A stretch of DNA of 64,000 nt from Microvirga terrestris (GTDB taxonomy: Bacteria; Pseudomonadota; Alphaproteobacteria; Rhizobiales; Beijerinckiaceae), in NCBI RefSeq assembly GCF_015694425.1, contig NZ_JADQDN010000001.1, positions 620,001 to 684,000 of the forward strand, read 5' to 3'. Position 1 is the stretch's first letter. Each line of letters opens with the position of its first letter. The position numbers and the translations under genes were made by a program. Positions 15,794 to 25,288 of the stretch are shown here, piece by piece. The notes under the pieces were generated by a model. That model was not told the DNA's origin. It saw only the letters and a list, made by a program, of their open reading frames with translations, and did no database searches.

Positions 15794-17587
15794 TCAGCGG
15801 CCGACCGCATAGGCCTGCATGAGGCGCGGCGTAGCGGCCCCGTGCAGCAGGCCGTCCTTGTCACGGCTCGCTGCCACGAGACGACCAACTGTCCAGGCCG
15901 GCGCGACCTCAACCTCGTGACCACGGGCGCGCAAGTCGTCGAGAACCTCAGCACCGTAGGTTTCCTCCGCCATGAGGTGGCCGGGTTTCTGCTCGCGCGG
16001 ATAGAAGGAAGAGGGGAAATGCGCCGTGTGCGACATTGGCAGGTCGATGGCTTCCTGCAGGTTCAGCCCATGATGAGCGTGGCGCAGGAAAAGGAGCATC
16101 TGCCATTGCTCCTGTTGGTCGCCGCCGGGAGAGCCGAACACCATGTAAGGCTCTCCATCCTTTTCCGCGAGAGTTGGTGTGAGCGTCGTGCGCGGACGCT
16201 TGCCCGGTTCGAGGCTCGCCGGCAGGTTCTCCTCGAGCCAGAACATCTGAGCCCGGGAATTGAGCATGAAGCCGAGCTGCGGAATAACCGGCGAGGATTG
16301 GAGCCAGCCGCCAGACGGCATAGCGGCGATCATGTTGCCGAAACGGTCAACCACATCGATATGCACGGTATCCCCACGCCGCGCCGAGCGCATGGAAGCC
16401 AGGGTCGGCTCGCCGCCGGAAACTTTCTTGTCCGTGGTGGAGAGCTCACGCAGCGCTTTCAAGGTACGCTCGACCTGGGCTTCATAGCCTTCGACGCGGC
16501 CAGGGCGGAGTTCAAAGGATGCCTTGTCGGTGATCAGCTTGCGGCGCTCATCGTTATAGGCGTCCGACAGCAGCGTTTGGATCGGCACGTCGACGAAATC
16601 CGGATCTCCGTAATAGGCCTCGCGGTCGGCGAATGCGAGCTTCATGGATTCGACAACGGTATGGATGAATTCGCCGCTGGTCGGGCCCATGGCAGCAAGA
16701 TCGAACTCCTTCAGGAGCGCCAGCGTCTGCAGGAAGACGGGTCCCTGGCCCCAGGGTCTGATCTTATTGACCCGGAAGTTGTGGTACTCGTAGGTCTGCG
16801 GCGCGTCGTAGGACGCCTGCCAGTTTGCCATGTCGTCGGCGGTGAGCACGCCGCGATGGCGGGACCCACTCTGATCCATCACTTCCGTGTTGCGAACGAA
16901 TGCATCAATGGCCTCGGCCACGAAGCCCTTGTAGAAGGCATTGCGAGCACCTTCGATCTGCGCCTCGCGGTCGGTTCCCCTGGCTTCCCCTTCGCGGATG
17001 ATGCGCTTCCAGGTATCGGCGAGTTGCGGGTTGCGGAACAACTGGCGGGGTTTCGGAACCCCACCACCCGGCAGGAACACGGCAGCCGAGGTCGGCCACT
17101 CGGTCTCGAAAAACTCCTTTAGGCCCTTGATGGTATCGGCAACGCGCGGCAGGAGCGGATGTCCCTGCTCGGCATAGTAAATGGCGGGCTCGAGGACCTC
17201 CCTCAAGGACAGAAGTCCGTGGTCGCGCAGCAGCAGCATCCAGGCATCGAACGCACCAGGGACCACAGTCGCCAGCAAGCCATTGCCGGGAATGAGCTTG
17301 AGGCTTTCGCGCTTGTAATGCTCGATGGTGGCACCACCCGGTGCCGTTCCTTGGCCGCAGAGCACTTCGACCTTCTTGGTCTTGGCGGAGTAGAACACGG
17401 CCGGGGCCTCGCCTGACGGACCAACGAGGTGCGGCTCGACCACTTGGAGCACGAAAGCGGAGGCAACGCAGGCGTCGAAGGCGTTGCCTCCCTTTTCCAG
17501 CATCGCCATGCCAGCAGCAGAGGCCAGCCAGTGGGTTGAGGTGACGATGCCGAAGGTGCCGAGGATCTCGGGCCGAGTCGTAAACAT
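15794..17587 (-). CDS. Gamma-glutamyltransferase family protein without signal peptide
   Basis: A 597-residue Ntn-hydrolase of the GGT family, which splits or transfers gamma-glutamyl groups. The N-terminal MLEKGGNAFDACVAS and GPSGEAP segments belong to the large subunit. The autoprocessing site is RRGDTVHIDVVDRFGN, with nucleophilic Thr407, followed by SGGWLQSSPVIPQLGFMLNSR and the late FGSPGGDQQEQ glycine motif. Unlike periplasmic E. coli Ggt, the protein starts MFTTRPEILGTFG with no signal peptide, suggesting cytoplasmic action on imported substrate. ATG 17587 is chosen because the longer frame upstream overlaps the permease gene and reads as shadow. It is the seventh gene of the operon, 23 bp after the DppC-type permease. 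Confidence 0.92.
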   Translation of the reverse strand: MFTTRPEILGTFGIVTSTHWLASAAGMAMLEKGGNAFDACVASAFVLQVVEPHLVGPSGEAPAVFYSAKTKKVEVLCGQGTAPGGATIEHYKRESLKLIPGNGLLATVVPGAFDAWMLLLRDHGLLSLREVLEPAIYYAEQGHPLLPRVADTIKGLKEFFETEWPTSAAVFLPGGGVPKPRQLFRNPQLADTWKRIIREGEARGTDREAQIEGARNAFYKGFVAEAIDAFVRNTEVMDQSGSRHRGVLTADDMANWQASYDAPQTYEYHNFRVNKIRPWGQGPVFLQTLALLKEFDLAAMGPTSGEFIHTVVESMKLAFADREAYYGDPDFVDVPIQTLLSDAYNDERRKLITDKASFELRPGRVEGYEAQVERTLKALRELSTTDKKVSGGEPTLASMRSARRGDTVHIDVVDRFGNMIAAMPSGGWLQSSPVIPQLGFMLNSRAQMFWLEENLPASLEPGKRPRTTLTPTLAEKDGEPYMVFGSPGGDQQEQWQMLLFLRHAHHGLNLQEAIDLPMSHTAHFPSSFYPREQKPGHLMAEETYGAEVLDDLRARGHEVEVAPAWTVGRLVAASRDKDGLLHGAATPRLMQAYAVGR

Positions 17588-17610
17588 GTCTCTTATCCAA
17601 TGTTTCGAGT

Positions 17611-18486
17611 TTATTGTTCGCGGGGATCGAGGGCGTCGCGCAGGCCGTCGCCGAGAAGGTTGAAGCCGAGCACGATCAGGAAGATGGCCGAGCCTGGAAA
17701 GATCGACATCCAGGGTGCCTGATCCATGAAGTTCTTGGCCGTGTTGAGCATGGAGCCCCAGGAAGGGTTCGGTGGCTGCTGGCCTAGTCCAAGGAAGGAC
17801 AGGCTCGCCTCTGCAATGATGGCCGTAGCGATGGTCAGCGTGCCCTGGACCAGAATCGGCGGCAGCACATTCGGGAGAATGTACCGAGCCATTATCCAAA
17901 AGTCCGGGAGACCGATGGCCCGCGCGCCTTCCACGAAATCCTCCGCCTTGACGGTCAGCACTTGTCCGCGGGTCAGGCGGATGAAGATGGGCATTGCTGA
18001 GAGACCAATAGCGATCATCGCGTTGGTGAGGCTCGGACCAAGGAAGGCGGCGAGCGCGATGGCGAAGATCAGGAAGGGAATCGCCAGCATGGCGTCAGTG
18101 GCCCGTGAGATCGTGGCATCGATCCAGCCGCCGAAATAACCGGCGAGGAGCCCGAACGGCACGCCGAGCACAATGGCGATGAAGACCGAGACCACGCCGG
18201 CCATGATGGAGGCGCGAGCACCCCAGAGCATACGGGAGAGCATGTCGCGCCCCAATTCGTCGGTGCCAAACCAGAACAGCACCGATGGTGCCTTGCGGAT
18301 GCTCGTAAAGCTCGGCTTGATAGGATCGTAGGGCGCAAAATAGGGCCCGACGATGGCAGCCAGAATGAAGAACAAGACAATGGCTCCGCCCACGACGGCG
18401 CTCTTGTTCTTCAGGAATTTCGAGAGCACCCGGCTGCGCTTCTTCGGCAGGGCGACCTCATCGGCAACTACGGCTGTAGCGGTCAT
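17611..18486 (-). CDS. Peptide ABC transporter permease (DppC/GsiD type)
   Basis: A 291-residue inner-membrane permease. The first helix is VVGGAIVLFFILAAIVGPYFAPYDP, then FWFGTDELGRDMLSRMLWGARAS is the family periplasmic motif, VEGARAIGLPDFWIMARYIL the coupling loop, and FNLLGDGLRDALDPREQ the usual terminus. The start overlaps the stop of the DppB-type gene as ATGA. It is paralogous to, but clearly diverged from, the permease at 9171. Confidence 0.92.
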   Translation of the reverse strand: MTATAVVADEVALPKKRSRVLSKFLKNKSAVVGGAIVLFFILAAIVGPYFAPYDPIKPSFTSIRKAPSVLFWFGTDELGRDMLSRMLWGARASIMAGVVSVFIAIVLGVPFGLLAGYFGGWIDATISRATDAMLAIPFLIFAIALAAFLGPSLTNAMIAIGLSAMPIFIRLTRGQVLTVKAEDFVEGARAIGLPDFWIMARYILPNVLPPILVQGTLTIATAIIAEASLSFLGLGQQPPNPSWGSMLNTAKNFMDQAPWMSIFPGSAIFLIVLGFNLLGDGLRDALDPREQ

Positions 18487-19430
18487 GCTGAATGCCTCAG
18501 GCGGGGGTTGACGAGAACATAGAGGACGTCGGCCAAGAGGTTCATGAAGATGAAGCCGACAGCTGTGCAGAGAACTACGCCCTGCACCACGGCATAGTCG
18601 CGGTTGAAAACCGCATCCACGATGAGCTTGCCGAAGCCCGGGATCGTGAAGATCTGCTCGGTCAGAACGGCACCGGCAAGGAGTTCGCCGAACAGCAGGG
18701 TTGACAGCGTTACGATGGGGATCAGCGCGTTACGCAGGGCATGCTTCAGGATGACCTTCCGCGACAGGAGGCCTTTGGCGCGGGCCGTGCGGATATAATC
18801 GGACCGCATGACACCGAGCATGGCGCTTCGGGTATGCCGCATGAGGCTCGCGGCAAGGCCCGTGCCGAGTACGAAGGCCGGCATGATCATGGTCTTGATG
18901 TTGAGCCACAAATCCTCGGTCGGAGGCACATATCCGGAAGCCGGCAGGAGTTGCCAGCGCACCGAGATCAGCATGATGAGCATGATGCCGAGCCAGAAGT
19001 TCGGGATCGACAGGCCCGATAGCGCGATCACGTTGGCGGCGTAGTCGACGGTCGTTCCCTTCCTGACGGCCGAAATGATCCCGGCTGGGATACCGATGGC
19101 CAGCGCCACGATCATAGCCATGATGGCGAGTTCGAGGGTGACCGGGAGCTTGCTCATGATGAGATCGAGGACTGGAATGTCGGTGCGCAGCGAGATTCCG
19201 AGATTGCCCGTCAGGGCCGAGCCGATCCAGGCGAAGTATTGAACCGGAATCGGGTCATCCAAGCGGTACTTCTGGCGCAGGTATTCCAGCACCTGCGGGT
19301 CGCGCTCCTCGCCTGCCATGGTGAGGACCGGATCGCCCGGCAGGAGCTTCTGCAAGGCGAAGACCAACAGCGACACGATGATTAATGTCGGGATGGCTAT
19401 CAGTATTCGTCGTCCGATGTAGCGCAGCAT
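18483..19430 (-). CDS. Peptide ABC transporter permease (DppB/GsiC type)
   Basis: A 315-residue permease starting MLRYIGRRILIAIPTLIIVS. It has the six-helix layout of DppB, the coupling loop TRSAMLGVMRSDYIRTARAKG and the terminal ADVLYVLVNPRLRHSA. ATG 19430 matches the family start; an in-frame TTG four codons upstream is less likely. An 80-bp gap with a strong hairpin separates it from the binding-protein gene upstream. Confidence 0.92.
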   Translation of the reverse strand: MLRYIGRRILIAIPTLIIVSLLVFALQKLLPGDPVLTMAGEERDPQVLEYLRQKYRLDDPIPVQYFAWIGSALTGNLGISLRTDIPVLDLIMSKLPVTLELAIMAMIVALAIGIPAGIISAVRKGTTVDYAANVIALSGLSIPNFWLGIMLIMLISVRWQLLPASGYVPPTEDLWLNIKTMIMPAFVLGTGLAASLMRHTRSAMLGVMRSDYIRTARAKGLLSRKVILKHALRNALIPIVTLSTLLFGELLAGAVLTEQIFTIPGFGKLIVDAVFNRDYAVVQGVVLCTAVGFIFMNLLADVLYVLVNPRLRHSA

Positions 19431-19465
19431 CAGCCTAAGCAACCCGCATCAGAAAAGGGAAAGGA

Positions 19466-19492
19466 CGTGCCCGATCGAGAAGACCGGGCACG
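19466..19492 (-). terminator. Hairpin between binding-protein and permease genes
   Basis: CGTGCCCG at 19466-19473 pairs with CGGGCACG at 19485-19492 around an 11-base loop. Read on the minus strand it is followed by a mixed T-rich tail (TCCTTTCCC), not a clean T-run, so partial termination or 3' end protection of the binding-protein transcript is more likely than a full stop. A nine-T run abuts the opposite side, on the plus strand. Confidence 0.55.
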
Positions 19493-19510
19493 CAGTTTTT
19501 TTTTGATCGA

Positions 19511-21010
19511 TCAGGAAGCGAACTTGACGCCCTTCAGACGGATCATGCCGTCCGGATAGGGCTTGAAGTTCTGAACCTTCTTCGAATGAACGAAGGGCCA
19601 CGGCTGATAATAGGTGTAGATGATCGGCAGATCCTGCTTCAGGATTTCCTGAGCCTGATCGTAAAGCTGCTTGCGCTTGGCCTCGTCGTTGATAACGCGG
19701 GCATCATTCAAGAGCTTGTCGACCTGCTCATTGCAGTACTTGCCATCATTCAGGGCGCCTTTGCAGGTCACGAAAGGATGGATATTCCCATCGGGATCGA
19801 CGCGCCCGGACCAGCCGATCACGTTCACGTCGAAGTTGCCAGCCTGGGCCTCCTTCTGCATCGCCGCGAACTCGGTCGGGCGCAACGTGATGTCGAAGCC
19901 GGTCTCGGCCGCCATCGCCTGGATGATCTCGGCGATCTGCTGAGCCGTCGTCCCGGTGCCGAAAGTCAGTTCAAACTTCACCCGATCGACGCCAGCCTCC
20001 TTAAGAAGCTGCTTCGCCTTAACAACATCGCGCTGGTTGGCCTTGAACTTCGGATTGTTGTACGGGCTCGCCTCTGGGAAGGGCTGTCCCGCCGGCGGAT
20101 AAATGCCTGCGCCGACCACTTCGTTGATCACGTTGCGGTCAATGGAGAGCTCAAGCGCTTGCCGGACGCGCTTATCCTGGCCGAGCTTGGACTTGGCGCG
20201 TTCACCGTTGTTGGTGTTGATGGTCAGGCCCTGGTAGCCGATCCCGGAGACAGGAGCGAAGACCAAATTGGAATCGCCCTTGGCAGCCGGAACGTCGCTG
20301 GGAGCAAGGCGCTCGATAAGATCGAGGTTGCCGGAGCGCAGGTTGGCGAGGCGAACGGTCGTGTCCGGAATAGGCTGGAACACAATACGCTCGAAGTTGA
20401 AGTTCTTCGCGTCCCAGTGATCGGCGAACTTCTCAAGCACGATTCGATCGTTCTGCACGCGCTCGACGAACTTGTATGGACCCGAGCAGACAGGCTTCTG
20501 GCCGAAATCGGCGGAAGCCAATGCTTTCGGCGACATCATCATGCCGGCACGGTCGGAGAGCTGCGACAGCAGGGTTGCGTCGGCGCGGGAGAGATTGACC
20601 TTCACGGTCAGGTCGTCAACGGCTTCGACGTTGTCGACAGAGGTGAGCTCGCTCTTGCGCAGCGAGTCCGGCAGAGTGCGGGCGCGCTCGATGTTGGCTT
20701 TCACGGCAGCCGCATTCATAGGCTCGCCATCATGGAACTTGACGCCGGGGCGCAGCTTGAAGGTCAACGACTTGCCGTCATCGCCCCATTGCCACTCGGT
20801 GGCGAGCTCCGGGGTGAATTTCAGGTCCGGGGTGATGTCGACCAGCTTGTTGCACAGTGACGTGAACACGATGCGGCCGACGAAGGTGCGGGCGCGATGG
20901 GGATCGAGCACGTCCGGATCTTCGTTCAGGCCGATGCGCAGCGTTTGCGCGGAGGCGGCGGTACTCACCAGGAGCCCGGCAGCCATGGCTAGGAGCAGTC
21001 TTTTCTTCAT
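19511..21010 (-). CDS. Peptide ABC transporter substrate-binding protein (DppA/GsiB type)
   Basis: A 499-residue SBP_bac_5 protein. The signal peptide MKKRLLLAMAAGLLVSTAAS leads to cleavage before QTLRIGLNEDPDVLDPHRAR. FKLRPGVKFHDGEPMNAAAVK and CSGPYKFVERV are family motifs, and the C-terminal CNEQVDKLLNDA region is normal. It lies after the two ATPase genes and before the permeases. With gamma-glutamyltransferase in the same operon, glutathione, gamma-glutamyl peptides or their breakdown products are the leading ligand candidates. Confidence 0.93.
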   Translation of the reverse strand: MKKRLLLAMAAGLLVSTAASAQTLRIGLNEDPDVLDPHRARTFVGRIVFTSLCNKLVDITPDLKFTPELATEWQWGDDGKSLTFKLRPGVKFHDGEPMNAAAVKANIERARTLPDSLRKSELTSVDNVEAVDDLTVKVNLSRADATLLSQLSDRAGMMMSPKALASADFGQKPVCSGPYKFVERVQNDRIVLEKFADHWDAKNFNFERIVFQPIPDTTVRLANLRSGNLDLIERLAPSDVPAAKGDSNLVFAPVSGIGYQGLTINTNNGERAKSKLGQDKRVRQALELSIDRNVINEVVGAGIYPPAGQPFPEASPYNNPKFKANQRDVVKAKQLLKEAGVDRVKFELTFGTGTTAQQIAEIIQAMAAETGFDITLRPTEFAAMQKEAQAGNFDVNVIGWSGRVDPDGNIHPFVTCKGALNDGKYCNEQVDKLLNDARVINDEAKRKQLYDQAQEILKQDLPIIYTYYQPWPFVHSKKVQNFKPYPDGMIRLKGVKFAS

Positions 21011-21048
21011 TGTGTCGTCCTCCGATAGTCCTCTGGATTAGTCTTCTT

Positions 21049-22152
21049 TCAGGGGCTCGTCGCGACGGGCTTATCCTGCCGTTCACGCCAAGTTTGGTAG
21101 AGCGCCAGCCGCTTGGCGAGCGCTGGGCTCGGGGGCGGTGCGCTGATGGATCCCGCGCCCGCTCCCTGGATCTCGCGCCAGAAATGGCAGGCAACCCGGC
21201 GGCCGTCGGGTGCAGCTTCAAGAGCCGGGTGCTGTTCCTTGCAGATCGCCTGCGCATGAGGGCAGCGGGTATGGAAGCGGCAGCCGGATGGTGGAGCCGC
21301 GGGGCTCGGAACATCGCCTTGGAGCAGGACCTTAGGCTGCCTGTTCGCAGGGCTCGGAATTGGGATCGCCGCGAGGAGCGCCTGGGTATAGGGATGTAGC
21401 GGGTTGTCGAAGAGCGCATCTGTCTCCGACAGTTCCATGATCTCCCCAAGATACATGACCGCTACCCGGTCGCTCATGTGCCGGATCACAGCAAGATCAT
21501 GCGCCACAATGACGAGGGTGAGGCCGAAGCGATCCTTTAAATCCTCCAGCAGGTTGATGATCTGCGCCTGAATCGACACGTCGAGGGCCGAAACCGGCTC
21601 ATCGCCAACGATCAGCTTCGGATCTCCCGCCAATGCCCGAGCGATGCCGATGCGCTGGCGTTGGCCGCCGGAGAACTCGTGCGGGTAGCGATCCGAGTGG
21701 GTCGGAAGGAGGCCCACAGTGCGCATCAGATCCGCAACACGCTCGCGCTTCTCGGAGCCGCTCGCCAGGTTATGCAACCAGATCGGCTCCGCAATGATGT
21801 CACCAACATTCATGCGTGGGTTGAGCGAAGCATAGGGGTCCTGGAAGATGATCTGGAGTTCGCGACGTAACCCGCGCAACTCGCTCTTGCTGAGCTTCAG
21901 GATCGAGCGGCCTTCATAGCGCACGTCCCCGGCAGTCGGCTCGATCAGCCGGAGGAGGAGGCGCCCGAGGGTAGACTTGCCGCAGCCGGATTCGCCGACG
22001 ATCGCGAAGGTCTCACCACGCCGAACATCGAGGGACACGCCATCCACCGCCCTGACGACAGTCGGGGACGACAGCAAGCCTCCGCCGCCGAAATGCTTTT
22101 TGAGGTCAACGCCTTCAAGGATGACGTCGCTCGTGGGTGCCATCACGCTCAT
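21049..22152 (-). CDS. Peptide ABC transporter ATP-binding protein (DppF type)
   Basis: A 367-residue ATPase with Walker A GESGCGKS, signature FSGGQRQR, Walker [14 protein letters not shown] and the C-terminal oligopeptide extension containing [18 protein letters not shown] 22152 ([14 protein letters not shown]) overlaps the previous stop as ATGA and is preferred to a longer frame that runs back into the upstream gene. The last 25 residues form a proline/lysine-rich tail beyond the domain. Confidence 0.92.
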   Translation of the reverse strand: MSVMAPTSDVILEGVDLKKHFGGGGLLSSPTVVRAVDGVSLDVRRGETFAIVGESGCGKSTLGRLLLRLIEPTAGDVRYEGRSILKLSKSELRGLRRELQIIFQDPYASLNPRMNVGDIIAEPIWLHNLASGSEKRERVADLMRTVGLLPTHSDRYPHEFSGGQRQRIGIARALAGDPKLIVGDEPVSALDVSIQAQIINLLEDLKDRFGLTLVIVAHDLAVIRHMSDRVAVMYLGEIMELSETDALFDNPLHPYTQALLAAIPIPSPANRQPKVLLQGDVPSPAAPPSGCRFHTRCPHAQAICKEQHPALEAAPDGRRVACHFWREIQGAGAGSISAPPPSPALAKRLALYQTWRERQDKPVATSP

Positions 22153-23210
22153 GCGGCTGCTCCCCGCTTTTGTTCGAGAGGTGCGTACCAGCACCGGGCC
22201 AAGTGGCCTGGTCGGATCTCCCCGAGGGGCGGAAGTTCATTGCCGCAACGGGCGTCCGAGAACGGGCAGCGCGGCGTGAAGCGGCAGCCTTTTGGCATCA
22301 GCTCCGCCGGGGGCACGGTGCCGCGGATCGTCGCGAGCCGCCCCTGGCGGCGACCAAGAGACGGAACGGAGCCCATGAGGCCAATGGTGTAGGGGTGTTG
22401 CGGATCCTCGAAAATGGACTGAACCGGTCCGCTTTCGACGACATGCCCGGCGTACATCACGGCCACCTCATCGGCGACTTCGGCCACGACACCAAGATCG
22501 TGCGTGATAAGGATCATCGCCGTGCCGGTCTCCTCCTGCAGGCGCTGGATGAGGGCGAGGATCTGCGCCTGAATGGTCACGTCGAGCGCCGTGGTCGGCT
22601 CGTCTGCAATCAAAAGCTCCGGATCGTTGGAAAGTGCCATCGCGATCATCACGCGCTGGCGCATGCCGCCTGACATCTCGTGCGGATAGGCGCGCAAACG
22701 CTTTTCCGGTGCGGGAATGCGCACCTTCTTGAGCATGTCGAGCGCCCGCTCCATAGCCTCGGCCTTGGAGACCTTGCGGTGCCGGACGATACCTTCGGCA
22801 ATCTGGTCACCAATGGTGAAAGCAGGATTCAGTGAGGTCATCGGCTCCTGGAAGATCATGGCCATCCGGTCGCCGCGCAGATCCGCCCGCTCACGCTCGG
22901 TGAGCGTCAGCAGATCTCGTCCGTCAAAGGTGGCAGAGCCTGCGACGATCCTCGCCGGAGGGGTCGGCAGAAGGCCCATGAGGGCCAGCGAAGTCACGCT
23001 CTTGCCGCAGCCGGATTCGCCGACAATGCAGAGAGTCTTGCCCTTGCGGACGGAGAAACTGACGTCATCGACGACGTTCACGCCCTTCGGGGCTCCATCG
23101 AACCGGACGGACAATCCTTGAACGCTAAGGAGCGGCGGCTCAGAGGTCACAGCGGCATTACCGATCTCATGAACGTCTGCACTTGGTTGTCGGAGGGCCT
23201 CACGTCCCAT
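22149..23210 (-). CDS. Peptide ABC transporter ATP-binding protein (DppD type)
   Basis: A 353-residue ATPase. Walker A GESGCGKS, signature MSGGMRQR, Walker [14 protein letters not shown] and the cluster [15 protein letters not shown] are intact. The first 25 residues are a short extension before the core begins at [14 protein letters not shown]. Its start lies 11 bases inside the end of the regulator gene, so regulator and transporter are one transcription unit. Confidence 0.92.
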   Translation of the reverse strand: MGREALRQPSADVHEIGNAAVTSEPPLLSVQGLSVRFDGAPKGVNVVDDVSFSVRKGKTLCIVGESGCGKSVTSLALMGLLPTPPARIVAGSATFDGRDLLTLTERERADLRGDRMAMIFQEPMTSLNPAFTIGDQIAEGIVRHRKVSKAEAMERALDMLKKVRIPAPEKRLRAYPHEMSGGMRQRVMIAMALSNDPELLIADEPTTALDVTIQAQILALIQRLQEETGTAMILITHDLGVVAEVADEVAVMYAGHVVESGPVQSIFEDPQHPYTIGLMGSVPSLGRRQGRLATIRGTVPPAELMPKGCRFTPRCPFSDARCGNELPPLGEIRPGHLARCWYAPLEQKRGAAA

Positions 23211-23976
23211 GGCGTATCTCTTTTTTGGTGTTTGCTGTGACGGGTTGTTCCGCAGTCTGTCTGTCCACCTGGTCGGGCATAGGGCTGGTCATGACCTTCA
23301 GGAGGCCTTCGCGCACGAGTTCGAGATGCTCGCGCATGGCGTGCTCGGCTGCATGGGCCTCACGCTGGGCAATGGCGGCGATCACACGACGGTGCTGTTC
23401 GATATAGATCTGCTGACGCTCACCGGAGCGTGCCCGCTCCCGCAAGAGACGCCACGCGGTGTCCTGGCGAATGCGATCGACCATGTCGAAAATCGCAAGG
23501 AGCAGGGAGTTGCCCGCCGCCTCTGCAATGGTTCGGTGCAAGGCGCTGTCCCAGAGTTCGCGGCCATCCGCATCTGAGGATAGGGCCGTTTTCTCGGCCA
23601 AGCGCAGAAGTCGCTCAATGTCGCCGTTCGTAGCCCGCATGGCAGCCAGCCGGGCCAGAGCCGGCTCGATCTCCAAGCGCACGTCCATGACCTCGAGCGG
23701 ATGCGTACGCTTCGACAGTTCCTCAAGGCTGGTTGGCGTATGGACCGGTCGCGGACCCACGAAAGTTCCCTTGCCTTGGTGCCGCCAGATCCGGCCTTCG
23801 GCCTCTAGCACCTCGAGCGCCCGTCGCACGGCGCGGCGTCCTATCCCAATCTGAGCGGCGAGCACCCGTTCAGACGGGAGGCGCTGTTCCCCCTCAGGAG
23901 AACTCTCGTCCAGGAGAGCTCGCAACCGCCCGAGAGCAAAGTTGGAGCTATCTGCCGAAGAATCCGGGTTGGACAC
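23200..23976 (-). CDS. GntR-family regulator, FadR/FCD subfamily, of the GGT-transporter operon
   Basis: A 258-residue regulator. The N-terminal winged helix includes RLPSERVLAAQIGIGRRAVRR and WRHQGKGTFVG. The C-terminal all-helical FCD domain follows, with candidate metal or ligand residues in DSALHRTIAEAAGNSL and the two late histidines of EQHRRVIAAI and MREHLELVREG. The start is GTG 23976. It is the first gene of the leftward operon, so it is probably autoregulated. Repeats of TGGTTCG and its complement at 24079-24112, about 100 bp upstream, are the best operator candidate. Confidence 0.9.
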   Translation of the reverse strand: MSNPDSSADSSNFALGRLRALLDESSPEGEQRLPSERVLAAQIGIGRRAVRRALEVLEAEGRIWRHQGKGTFVGPRPVHTPTSLEELSKRTHPLEVMDVRLEIEPALARLAAMRATNGDIERLLRLAEKTALSSDADGRELWDSALHRTIAEAAGNSLLLAIFDMVDRIRQDTAWRLLRERARSGERQQIYIEQHRRVIAAIAQREAHAAEHAMREHLELVREGLLKVMTSPMPDQVDRQTAEQPVTANTKKEIRHGT

Positions 23977-24078
23977 CGAAAAGCCAGCTCCCTGTAAACC
24001 AATCTTGCTGCCGGGCGAGCAGCAACGACGTCTTGTTGCGCCTCAAGGGGCTTCAACGAAACAAGGCTAGCCCGATAC

Positions 24079-24112
24079 CGAACCAATTTGCAAGTGGTTC
24101 GATGATGGTTCG
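24079..24112. promoter_or_regulatory. CGAACCA/TGGTTCG repeat cluster, candidate FCD-regulator operator
   Basis: CGAACCA (24079-24085) and TGGTTCG (24095-24101) form a 23-bp inverted repeat around TTGCAA, and a third copy TGGTTCG occurs at 24106-24112, exactly 11 bp (one helical turn) after the second. It lies in the 215-bp gap upstream of the FCD regulator and downstream of the leftward epimerase gene. The rest of this gap shows no gene. Confidence 0.5.
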
Positions 24113-24191
24113 ATAGTCGATAGTGCTGCTTTAATGATCAGTGGGTCGTTTTGGGCCTGAGCAATACTCCGACAGAAGCTTCACCTTGTGC

Positions 24192-25079
24192 CTAATGCTT
24201 GCGCGCTGAAGGAGCTTCACCTGCCTGGAATAGCCTCTGGAGCCCGTCCCGAAACGTCGGGTACCGGAGCCTCACGCCAAGTTCCGACTTGATCCGCGTG
24301 TTGCGAATGCGTTTGTTATCTTCGTAGAAAGCACGTGCCATAGGCGTCTGATCGGCTTCTTCGAAAGGGATTTCGGGCGGGGGTTCCTGGCCAAGAAGCT
24401 CTGCGGCATAGGCAATAACATCCTGAGGAGGCCCGGGCTCGTCATCCGTCACATTGTAGATGGCATTCCGGCTCGGCTTGTCCATGGAAGCCATCAGGAC
24501 CTGCGCGATATCCTCGGTGTGAATCCGGTTGAAGACCTGTCCAGGCTTGACGATACGTTTGGCAGTGCCGTCTGCGATTTTTACAAGGGCGTTTCGACCG
24601 GGCCCATAGATGCCTGCGAGCCGGAAGATCTGCACCGCAAAAGAAGCGCTCGCACCGAGTTCGAGCCATTTCCGTTCGGCCTCAATCCGCCGGCGTGCGC
24701 GGGCTGTCGCCGGATTGGGTGGGGTGCTCTCATCCACCCATGCGCCGCCCGCGTCGCCATAGACACCGACTGTCGACAGATAGCCGACCCAGCGTAGGCG
24801 AGGGGCGTGAGCAAGCGCTTCGGAAAATTGTTCCAGGACCGGATCTTGCCCTTCTGCCGGCGGTGCCGAGATCAGGAGAGCCTCCGTGTGCTCAAGATGC
24901 TGGAGAATGGCGTGATCGAAGTCCTTTCCGTCGAAGCGGCAGGTCTGAATTCCCGCTGCCCCAAGCGCCTTCGCTTTCTCTATAGACCGGACTGTTCCGC
25001 AAATACTTGTGAATCGATGACCCTGAAGGTGAATGAACTGGAGGGCGGTGTAGCCCAGGCCGAAGACGAACAGGTTCAT
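24192..25079 (-). CDS. NAD-dependent epimerase/dehydratase-like protein (YeeZ type)
   Basis: A 295-residue extended-SDR protein beginning MNLFVFGLGYTALQFI, a glycine-rich nucleotide-binding strand. The family Tyr/Lys pair is not in the canonical YxxxK form; the corresponding region reads YLSTVGVYGDAGGAWVDEST, and RLAGIYGPGRNALVKI is a typical late SDR motif. RIHTEDIAQVLMASM resembles YeeZ-like proteins of unknown substrate. ATG 25079 is selected over a frame start 60 bp upstream because it places the Rossmann strand at the very N-terminus. It stands alone, with no operon partner. Confidence 0.83.
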   Translation of the reverse strand: MNLFVFGLGYTALQFIHLQGHRFTSICGTVRSIEKAKALGAAGIQTCRFDGKDFDHAILQHLEHTEALLISAPPAEGQDPVLEQFSEALAHAPRLRWVGYLSTVGVYGDAGGAWVDESTPPNPATARARRRIEAERKWLELGASASFAVQIFRLAGIYGPGRNALVKIADGTAKRIVKPGQVFNRIHTEDIAQVLMASMDKPSRNAIYNVTDDEPGPPQDVIAYAAELLGQEPPPEIPFEEADQTPMARAFYEDNKRIRNTRIKSELGVRLRYPTFRDGLQRLFQAGEAPSARKH

Positions 25080-25288
25080 GATATCGTGGAGCCTTGAAGT
25101 ACCTATGAGCAACTTAGCGACATAGAAGCGGCGCAGCAATGAACGATGAGGTGCGCTCCCATCCCTCGAAGGCGCTGTCGTCTGGGTTGATCATACTCTG
25201 GACTCACGCCATAAATCTGTGCCGAAACATGCTTGGTGCCGTGACGCCTGCAGCTTGGCTCTCATATTGTCGCCCTCGGAGGTGATGC

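Noticed and set aside
15296..17122. A 608-codon open frame on the plus strand opposite GGT and DUF1028
   Set aside because: It is antisense to two well-recognised genes and has no family motifs; long open antisense frames are expected in high-GC coding DNA.
19586..20860. A 424-codon plus-strand frame opposite the second binding protein
   Set aside because: Antisense shadow with no motif or ribosome site.
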